NCBI GenBank assembly: GCA_965200235.1 | Contig: OZ241339.1 | Coordinates: 1,674,001 to 1,738,000, forward strand | DNA: 64,000 nucleotides | From: Azotimanducus chitobiosivorans | GTDB lineage: Bacteria > Pseudomonadota > Gammaproteobacteria > Pseudomonadales > Azotimanducaceae | Reading direction: 5' to 3' | In this document: piece by piece, positions 58,501 through 64,000 of the stretch | Numbering within the stretch: the first letter of the stretch is position 1 | Layout: every line of letters begins with the position of its first letter | Program-made: the position numbers and the translations under genes | Notes under the pieces: model-generated | What the model was told of the DNA's origin: nothing | Database searches by the model: none | The model's input: only the letters and a program-made list of their open reading frames with translations

Positions 58501-58588
58501 AGGAACGGCTATCCGGGCAATGAGCGCTCGCTGTTTGATCCGCGGCTCGCAACAATGAAGTCTCAGACAGCTGGAGCGCAGCCTCTCC

Positions 58589-59503
58589 TCATCCCTTCAG
58601 CCCCGCCAAGAATTCAAGCGTCCGCTCGTACCCCTCCTCATCCTCACTCACAATCGCTGCGTTAAGCTCCGTGACACCTGCGTCCTGATAACGCTGAATC
58701 CCGCTGCGCAGCGCGTTCTCGTCGCCGAGCACTGCGATATCCGCAGGACCTGCCGCACCCTCGCGGTCGAGCATCGCGCGGTAGCTCGGCAGTTGGCCGT
58801 AAATCACGAGATCGCGCGCGGACTGCTCCCTCAAGGCATCTGGCTTCATTGTCAAACCAATCGGCACGCCGGCCACCACCTTTGGGGCGGGCCGACCAGC
58901 GCTTTTTGCGCCCGCGGTTATGCCTTTGACGATGTGATTTTCCATAGTTCGAGGACCGACCATCCATGTATTGGTGCCATCCGACAGCTCGCCCGCGATC
59001 TTCAGCATTCGGGGCCCAAGCGCGGCCACCACCACTGGCACCGGCTCTGCGCCGGGCGCGTTGAATTGCACGTTGTTGATCCGGTATGAATCGTTCGCCG
59101 CCGTCACCGCTTCTTGCCGAACCAAAGGCATCAGCAGCGACAGGTATTCCTGCATGTGGCTCGCTGGCTTGTCGTACGACATGCCGAACATATCTTCAAT
59201 GACGAGTTTGTGCGAGAGCCCGATGCCGAGTGTGAATCGATTCCCGCTCGCAGCTGCCGCGGTGAGCGCCTGCTGCGCCATCGCGACCGGGTGACGCGGA
59301 TAGGTCGGCACCACCGCTGTACCCAACTTGACGCGCGAAGTGGCTGCCCCGATGACCGACAGGGCACCAATAGCGTCAAACGAAAAAATATTCGCCATCC
59401 AAATCGAATCGAGGCCTGCGGCTTCGATTTCTCGCGCAGCCTCGACAAGCGCTGGCAGCGTCTGTTGTTCGCCGCCAGCGCCGAGCATGACTCCAATTTC
59501 CAT
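58589..59503 (-). CDS. LLM-class F420-dependent oxidoreductase
   Basis: A 304-residue luciferase-like (beta/alpha)8 protein: MEIGVMLGAGGEQQTLPALVEAAREIEAAGLDSIWMAN, KLGTAVVPTYPRHPVAMAQQALTAAAASGNRFTLGIGLSHK and VPVVVAALGPRMLKIAGELSDGTNTWM. These match LLM enzymes that use coenzyme F420 rather than FMN. ATG 59503 follows GGAG; the frame extends upstream to 59695 without similarity. Its position beside F420 synthesis genes and a predicted F420:NADP reductase supports F420 use. The substrate is unknown. Confidence 0.88.
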   Translation of the reverse strand: MEIGVMLGAGGEQQTLPALVEAAREIEAAGLDSIWMANIFSFDAIGALSVIGAATSRVKLGTAVVPTYPRHPVAMAQQALTAAAASGNRFTLGIGLSHKLVIEDMFGMSYDKPASHMQEYLSLLMPLVRQEAVTAANDSYRINNVQFNAPGAEPVPVVVAALGPRMLKIAGELSDGTNTWMVGPRTMENHIVKGITAGAKSAGRPAPKVVAGVPIGLTMKPDALREQSARDLVIYGQLPSYRAMLDREGAAGPADIAVLGDENALRSGIQRYQDAGVTELNAAIVSEDEEGYERTLEFLAGLKG

Positions 59504-59514
59504 TTTGAACTCCG

Positions 59515-59543
59515 TTAGATGTGTGTGAGGCCAGCCCATATAA
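59515..59543 (+). promoter_or_regulatory. Candidate promoter of the F420 biosynthesis operon
   Basis: TTAGAT (59515-59520) and a consensus TATAAT (59538-59543) are 17 bases apart, between the divergent LLM gene and npdG. The start site near 59550 would leave a leader of about 24 bases to GTG 59574, which favours that codon over TTG 59556. Confidence 0.45.
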
Positions 59544-59573
59544 TACCGAGCCGCTTTGCAACGAGACATCATA

Positions 59574-60254
59574 GTGAGCAACGAATCGAGAGAAAAGCTT
59601 CGTATCGCCATCCTCGGTGGCACGGGCGATCTCGGCACGGGCCTTGCCATCCGCTGGGCCAAGGCCGGGCATGAAATCATCATCGGCTCACGCACTCAAG
59701 CCAAAGCCGAAGCTGCGGTGGCGGCGCTGCAAGAGATGAGTCCCGAGACGCCCGCGCAAGCCCTAGAGAACCCATTGGCCGCTGAATCGGGAGACATCGT
59801 GGTGCTGACGGTGCCTTTCGCGCATCAGCTTTCCACCTTGGAGACTGTTCGCGAGGGCGTGCAAGGCAAGATCCTCATTGACACTTCGGTGCCGCTCATG
59901 CCGCCCGCAGTCGGGCGAGTGCAGCTTCCCGAAGGCGGCAGCGCTGGCAAGCGTGCGCAAGATCTTCTGGGCGAGGATGTCATGGTGGTGTCTGCCTTTC
60001 AGAATATCGCCGCGCATCTTTTGCAAACCGATGCCGAGATTGACTGCGATGTGCTCGTGGCTGGCAACAAGGTCGATGCGCGGGCGCGCGTCATCGAACT
60101 CGCCCAGGATGCAGGAATGAACGGTTATCACGCCGGTCCGATCGACAATTCAGCCGCTGCCGAAGCCTTGACATCGGTGCTGATTCAGATCAACCGTCGC
60201 CACGAGATCGCCCACTCAGGCATTCGCATCGTCGGTCAGACACCGCACAGTTAA
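59574..60254 (+). CDS. npdG: NADPH-dependent F420 reductase
   Basis: The protein is a short Rossmann NADP-binding enzyme: LRIAILGGTGDLGTGLAIRWAKAGHEIIIGSR (GxGxxG and Arg for the 2'-phosphate), IVVLTVPFAHQ, LIDTSVPLMPP, VVSAFQNIAAHLL, DVLVAGNK and a final AGPIDNSAAAEALT. These blocks are those of F420:NADPH oxidoreductases. 226 residues from GTG 59574; the frame starts with TTG at 59556. It heads the plus-strand F420 operon and would supply reduced F420 to the adjacent LLM enzyme. Confidence 0.9.
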   Translation: MSNESREKLRIAILGGTGDLGTGLAIRWAKAGHEIIIGSRTQAKAEAAVAALQEMSPETPAQALENPLAAESGDIVVLTVPFAHQLSTLETVREGVQGKILIDTSVPLMPPAVGRVQLPEGGSAGKRAQDLLGEDVMVVSAFQNIAAHLLQTDAEIDCDVLVAGNKVDARARVIELAQDAGMNGYHAGPIDNSAAAEALTSVLIQINRRHEIAHSGIRIVGQTPHS

Positions 60255-60268
60255 GGACAATTCTGCGC

Positions 60269-61045
60269 ATGTCCGCGCACTTCTCTGCGCACGCTATCGA
60301 GGGCGTGCCGATGATCGAGCCGGGTGATGCCTTGGCGCAGATGTTTCTCGACGCAATCAGCGCGAACGGGCTTGCGCTCGAGGACGGCGACATTCTGGTC
60401 GTCGCGCAGAAGGTGGTTTCCAAGGCTGAGGGACGCTATGTGCGCCTTGATTCAGTCGCGGCGGGCGAGGAAGCGATCAGAATCGCGAATGTCACGGGTA
60501 AGGATGCGCGGCTTGTCGAGATCATTCTGCGAGAATCGACGCAGGTGGTGCGCATGAAGCCGGGCGTGCTCATCGTCCGCCACAAGCTCGGTTGGGTGTG
60601 CGCGCAGGGCGGCGTCGATCAATCGAATATCGACCATGCGGACGGCGAGCGCGCATTGCTGCTGCCCGAAAATCCCGATGCCTCGGCGAATCGTGTGAGA
60701 CATCAGCTATATGAGCTGACCAAAGTCCATGTCGGCGTCATCATTTGCGATAGCATGAATCGGCCATGGCGGCTTGGGTCGGTTGGGGTGGCGATTGGTG
60801 CCGCGGGTATCGCGGTGCTTGAAGACCATCGCGGCGGTCATGATCTGTACGGTCGTGATCTCCAGGTGACGCTGATCAGCCGAGCCGATGCCATCGCGAG
60901 CGCGGCCAATCTCGTCATGGGCGAGACAACGGCCAAGGTGCCGCTCGCGCTTGTGCGCGGTCTGCGACATGGCATGGATCAGGCAGGGCGCAATGACAGC
61001 GCCCTCGACATCATTCGCCCAGTGAAAGAGGATATGTTTCTTTGA
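60269..61045 (+). CDS. cofE: Coenzyme F420-0:L-glutamate ligase
   Basis: CofE adds the glutamate tail to F420-0 using GTP. 258 residues: GVPMIEPGDALAQM, DGDILVVAQKVVSKAEGRYVRL, TQVVRMKPGVLIVRHKLGWVCAQGGVDQSNI, VGVIICDSMNRPWRLGSVGVAIGAAG and MGETTAKVPLALVRGL. It is the CofE module alone, without the FMN domain fused in FbiB of actinobacteria; a stand-alone dehydro-F420 reductase was not found in this window. The TTGA at its end gives an overlapping TTG start for cofD. Confidence 0.95.
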   Translation: MSAHFSAHAIEGVPMIEPGDALAQMFLDAISANGLALEDGDILVVAQKVVSKAEGRYVRLDSVAAGEEAIRIANVTGKDARLVEIILRESTQVVRMKPGVLIVRHKLGWVCAQGGVDQSNIDHADGERALLLPENPDASANRVRHQLYELTKVHVGVIICDSMNRPWRLGSVGVAIGAAGIAVLEDHRGGHDLYGRDLQVTLISRADAIASAANLVMGETTAKVPLALVRGLRHGMDQAGRNDSALDIIRPVKEDMFL

Positions 61046-62055
61046 ACTCATCTCAGAAGCCGGTGAAAGGCCGACCCAAATACATCGTGCTCACAGGCGG
61101 CGTCGGTGGTGCCAAGCTCTGCCAAGGCCTCGCGCGCGTGCTCGAACCTTCTCAGCTACTGTTCGTTGTCAACACAGGTGACGACTTCACGCACCTCGGC
61201 CTGCACATTTCGCCAGATGTCGACAGCTTGATGTATGCATTGGCTGGGCTTTCAAGCCGTGAGCGCGGCTGGGGTCGCGACGATGAAACATGGAACTGCC
61301 TGGAGACACTCAAGAAACTCGGCGGTGAATCCTGGTTTCGGCTCGGTGACCGCGACCTCGCCCTGCACTTGAAGCGAACCGCTGACCTCGCCGCTGGCAA
61401 AACCCTGACACAATCCATCGCATCGATCAAGAAAGGCCTGCGCGTGAAGAACCGCATCGTGCCGATGAGCAACGACCCGGTGCGCACCAAGATCGATACA
61501 GACGAGGGAATGCTCTCGTTTCAGGAGTATTTTGTTTCGCGGCAGTGCCAGCCGAAGGTCAATCGCGTTGTCTATCAAGGCACCTGGGATGCGCGCATGG
61601 CGAGCAGTGTCCACACTTTCCTGCAGTCTGCGGAACTTCGCGGCACCATCATTTGTCCATCGAATCCCGTCCTCAGCATCGACCCTATTCTCGAAGTGGA
61701 AGGCATGCGCGACTGGCTACGTTTTCCGCACACGCCACGTGTGGCGGTCTCTCCGATCATTGGGGGCGAAGCAGTCAAAGGACCGACTGCCAAGATATTC
61801 AAAGAGCTTGGCAAGGAAGTCAACGCGATTGGCGTGGCGAAGCATTACGGCACGCTTCTTGACGGCTTCATCTACGACCGTCGGGACCACTACCTCGAAA
61901 CGCGCTTTAAGGGTATGCCCTTGCCAGCGAGGTCAACCGAAACGCTGATGCAAACCGATGCCGACAAAGAAGCGCTCGCGCGGAACGTTCTGCAGTTCAT
62001 CGACGATATCAGCCTCGAGAATGTCTTTGGCAAGCTTGAGCCGTATGATGCGTAA
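61042..62055 (+). CDS. cofD: 2-phospho-L-lactate transferase (F420-0 synthase)
   Basis: CofD joins the activated phospho-acid to FO. 337 residues: IVLTGGVGGAKLCQGLARVL, VVNTGDDFTHLGLHISPDVDSLMYALAG, ERGWGRDDETWNCLETLKKLGG, WFRLGDRDLALHLKRT, VPMSNDPVRTKIDT and ICPSNPVLSIDPIL. All the usual blocks of CofD/FbiA are in place. TTG start overlapping the cofE stop. The end overlaps cofC by 8-11 bases. Confidence 0.96.
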   Translation: MNSSQKPVKGRPKYIVLTGGVGGAKLCQGLARVLEPSQLLFVVNTGDDFTHLGLHISPDVDSLMYALAGLSSRERGWGRDDETWNCLETLKKLGGESWFRLGDRDLALHLKRTADLAAGKTLTQSIASIKKGLRVKNRIVPMSNDPVRTKIDTDEGMLSFQEYFVSRQCQPKVNRVVYQGTWDARMASSVHTFLQSAELRGTIICPSNPVLSIDPILEVEGMRDWLRFPHTPRVAVSPIIGGEAVKGPTAKIFKELGKEVNAIGVAKHYGTLLDGFIYDRRDHYLETRFKGMPLPARSTETLMQTDADKEALARNVLQFIDDISLENVFGKLEPYDA

Positions 62056-62704
62056 CATTTGGGCGGTCGTGCCCATTAAATCGTTCATCGGTGCCAAGAA
62101 GCGGCTCGCACGCGTGATCGATCCGAAGTCTCGAGCAGCGCTTGTGAATGCGATGGCAAACGATGTAATCCGTGCGCTCAAACATGTCCGGCAACTCACC
62201 GGCATTCGTATAGTGACAGCGTCCGATGAAGTGCACGCATTCGCCCGCGCTGAAGGCGTCGATGATTGGCACGACCCATTGAGCGGCGACCTCTCAGGTA
62301 CGCTCGAAGCCGCCGCCGAGCATCTTGCCGCCTCGCGCCGCGCGGATACGATGATGATCGTGCCGTGCGATGTGCCGCTCGTCCGCCACGAACTCTTGGC
62401 GGAAGCGCTTGACCGCCACGAGTCCCTCACCCTCGCTTCAGACGATCAAGGCGAAGGCACCAATCTCCTAATCGCCTCACCGCCGAACCTGATTCGCCTG
62501 TGCTACGACGGTCACGGCTTTCGCACGCACCTGGCGCGAGGACATGCACTCGGTCTCACCCCACAAATCATTGAAGACGACTCCATTCACCTTGATGTGG
62601 ACACCGCCGAAGACTTGCAGAAACTCCGCAGTTTCGAAGCGCACCCTCGCTATGGACAGGCTGAATCGGTGAGGATTTCGTGTACCATCCAATCTGCATA
62701 TTGA
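62045..62704 (+). CDS. cofC: 2-phospho-L-lactate (or 3-phosphoglycerate) guanylyltransferase
   Basis: CofC makes the GDP-activated phospho-acid that CofD uses. 219 residues: NIWAVVPIKSFIGAKKRLARVI (GTP-binding entry), VPCDVPLVRHELLAEAL (Asp for metal), DDQGEGTNLLIASPP and DVDTAEDLQKL near the end. In some Gram-negative F420 producers CofC takes 3-phosphoglycerate, giving 3PG-F420; substrate here cannot be read off safely. Start is one of two adjacent ATGs (62045 or 62048) inside cofD. Confidence 0.93.
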   Translation: MMRNIWAVVPIKSFIGAKKRLARVIDPKSRAALVNAMANDVIRALKHVRQLTGIRIVTASDEVHAFARAEGVDDWHDPLSGDLSGTLEAAAEHLAASRRADTMMIVPCDVPLVRHELLAEALDRHESLTLASDDQGEGTNLLIASPPNLIRLCYDGHGFRTHLARGHALGLTPQIIEDDSIHLDVDTAEDLQKLRSFEAHPRYGQAESVRISCTIQSAY

Positions 62705-62719
62705 ATCCGCAGCTCTCCC

Positions 62720-64000
62720 CTGAATCTCACTCATCTCATCGCCAAGGCTGAGTCGAACGACAGACTCGATGCGCACGAATGCCTCGCCCTCGCCGAACAT
62801 AAAGATCTCGAAGCGCTGCGCGCGCTCATGCGAGCGGCGAGCAAGGTGCGCGATGCGCATTTTCACGATGTGGTGACCTTCTCCAAGAAAGTCTTTATTC
62901 CGCTCACGCAGCTATGCCGTGATGTCTGCCACTACTGCACTTTCGCCAAGACGCCGAAGCGTATTGAATCGCCCTACATGCCGATTGGTGATGTCTTGCG
63001 GATTGCCAGCGAAGGCGCGGTGCTCGGCTGCAAGGAAGCCCTCTTCACCTTGGGAGAGAAACCTGAGCTTCGCTATCGCGCCGCACGCGAGGCGCTTCAA
63101 GAGATGGGATTCAAAACGACCATCGAATACGTGCGACATGCGGCCGAGCGCGTGCTCGAAGAAACCGGTCTCCTGCCGCACGCCAATCCCGGCACGCTGA
63201 CGCCGGATGAGCTTCGTCGCCTGCGTGAAGTCTCGCCGTCGATGGGCATCATGCTCGAATCGCTTTCGAATCGCCTGACCGAAAAGGGCATGCCGCACTA
63301 CGGCAGCCCGGACAAGGTGCCTGCCGTTCGCCTGCAAACACTCGAAGATGCCGGCAACGCATCGATTCCGTTCACCACAGGCATTTTGATCGGTATCGGC
63401 GAGACACCGACCGAGCGCATCGAATCACTGCTCGCTATTCGCGATGTGCATGATCGCCATGGTCACATCCAAGAAGTGATCGTGCAGAATTTTCGCGCCA
63501 AGCCCGGCACAAAGATGCATGCGGCACCTGAGCCGTCGCTGACCGACCTATTGTGGACAATCGCTGTGGCGCGACTCATTTTTGGCTCCGAGATGAGTAT
63601 TCAAGCGCCGCCAAACTTAAGTCCAGGCGTGCTGCCAAGGCTCATTGAAGCAGGCATCAACGATTGGGGCGGAGTGTCGCCGCTCACGCCGGATTTCGTG
63701 AACCCGGAAGCGCCTTGGCCGCACCTTGAAAACCTTCGCGAAGAAACGAAGGCGGCAGGCAAGCACCTCAAGGAGCGTTTGACCATCTATCCTGAATACG
63801 CTTCAAACTACGGCAGGTGGGTGGATGCGGGGTTGCACGCACGGCTCCTTCGCACGATTGACGCGCGCGGCTTCGCGCGAGCCGATGACTGGAGTCCGGG
63901 CGATCCGGAATCGGTGCCGCCGGAAACTGATCTTCAGCGCGTTACTTCACCCGTGCGTGGCGTTTCGCAGGGATTTCTTGACCTTCTCGATGCGGCGTCG
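62720..64000 (+). CDS. fbiC: FO synthase, CofG part (FbiC-like), runs off the window
   Basis: A radical-SAM enzyme making the F420 deazaflavin FO. The frame is open to the edge. FIPLTQLCRDVCHYCTFA has the CxxxCxxC cluster motif, followed by LFTLGEKPELRYRAAREAL, NPGTLTPDELRRLREVSPSMGIMLES, IPFTTGILIGIGETPTERIESL, QNFRAKPGTKM and NDWGGVSPLTPDFVNPE, all CofG blocks. Tail residues WSPGDPESVPP resemble the linker of fused FbiC, so a CofH half probably follows. No ATG/GTG/TTG lies in frame before the domain; CTG 62720 is the first candidate. A TTG at 62701 overlapping the cofC stop would work only if one C of a C4 run were absent. Confidence 0.9.
   Translation, partial: MNLTHLIAKAESNDRLDAHECLALAEHKDLEALRALMRAASKVRDAHFHDVVTFSKKVFIPLTQLCRDVCHYCTFAKTPKRIESPYMPIGDVLRIASEGAVLGCKEALFTLGEKPELRYRAAREALQEMGFKTTIEYVRHAAERVLEETGLLPHANPGTLTPDELRRLREVSPSMGIMLESLSNRLTEKGMPHYGSPDKVPAVRLQTLEDAGNASIPFTTGILIGIGETPTERIESLLAIRDVHDRHGHIQEVIVQNFRAKPGTKMHAAPEPSLTDLLWTIAVARLIFGSEMSIQAPPNLSPGVLPRLIEAGINDWGGVSPLTPDFVNPEAPWPHLENLREETKAAGKHLKERLTIYPEYASNYGRWVDAGLHARLLRTIDARGFARADDWSPGDPESVPPETDLQRVTSPVRGVSQGFLDLLDAAS

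Overview
The window looks like chromosomal DNA of a Gram-negative bacterium, most likely an uncultivated gammaproteobacterium (inference). The evidence is the order ftsZ / DUF721 / M23 peptidase / secA / argJ, which follows Pseudomonas-type genomes, a full-length GltB-GltD pair, a SecA with a C-terminal SEC-C metal motif, and moderately GC-rich housekeeping genes. Coenzyme F420 biosynthesis is the unusual metabolic trait.

Layout. 1-5331: the 3' end of ychF, then VOC protein, trpC, trpD, trpG and an SDR gene on the minus strand (a 158-bp IS630-type MITE sits exactly between SDR and trpG), then an aminotransferase. 5375-19246: an accessory region with a PIN-protein pair and a 12-kb plus-strand defence locus: XRE-HTH/SNF2 helicase/DUF3883, NYN nuclease, CD-NTase, Cap15-like membrane effector, DUF1156 DNA methylase and DUF499 ATPase. 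19409-30361: AbgT transporter, tRNA-Thr, a DUF433/DUF5615 toxin-antitoxin cassette inserted at the 3' end of argJ between 40-bp direct repeats, argJ, secA, M23 peptidase, DUF721 protein, then ftsZ, ftsA, ftsQ. 30358-40142: the rest of a tightly overlapping division/cell-wall operon (murC, ftsW, murD, mraY, murE, ftsI, ftsL, rsmH, mraZ) that lacks murF, murG, murB and ddl; lpxC is also missing from its usual place beside ftsZ. 40372-45175: a small toxin-antitoxin island bounded by 19-bp inverted repeats. 45369-51421: gltB-gltD. 51462-58560: a mobile-element graveyard, in which a decayed DUF262/DUF1524 gene is split by an IS30-bounded segment (broken tyrosine recombinase plus a secreted Cys-rich protein with a C14 tract) and by an IS630 copy, followed by a RelE/NadS-like pair and an ISAzo13 relic. 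58589-64000: an F420 cluster with an LLM-class oxidoreductase divergent from npdG-cofE-cofD-cofC-fbiC.

The strongest candidate for something new is the composite defence locus. A two-gene CBASS (cyclase plus Cap15-like effector) and an NYN nuclease lie inside a helicase-methylase-ATPase cassette, all on one strand, and the effector gene overlaps the methylase start by an ATGA. Two further signals are less routine: an IS630-related MITE that supplies part of a stop codon and displaces the trpG leader, and a possibly phase-variable secreted protein flanked by 13-bp direct repeats next to a recombinase.
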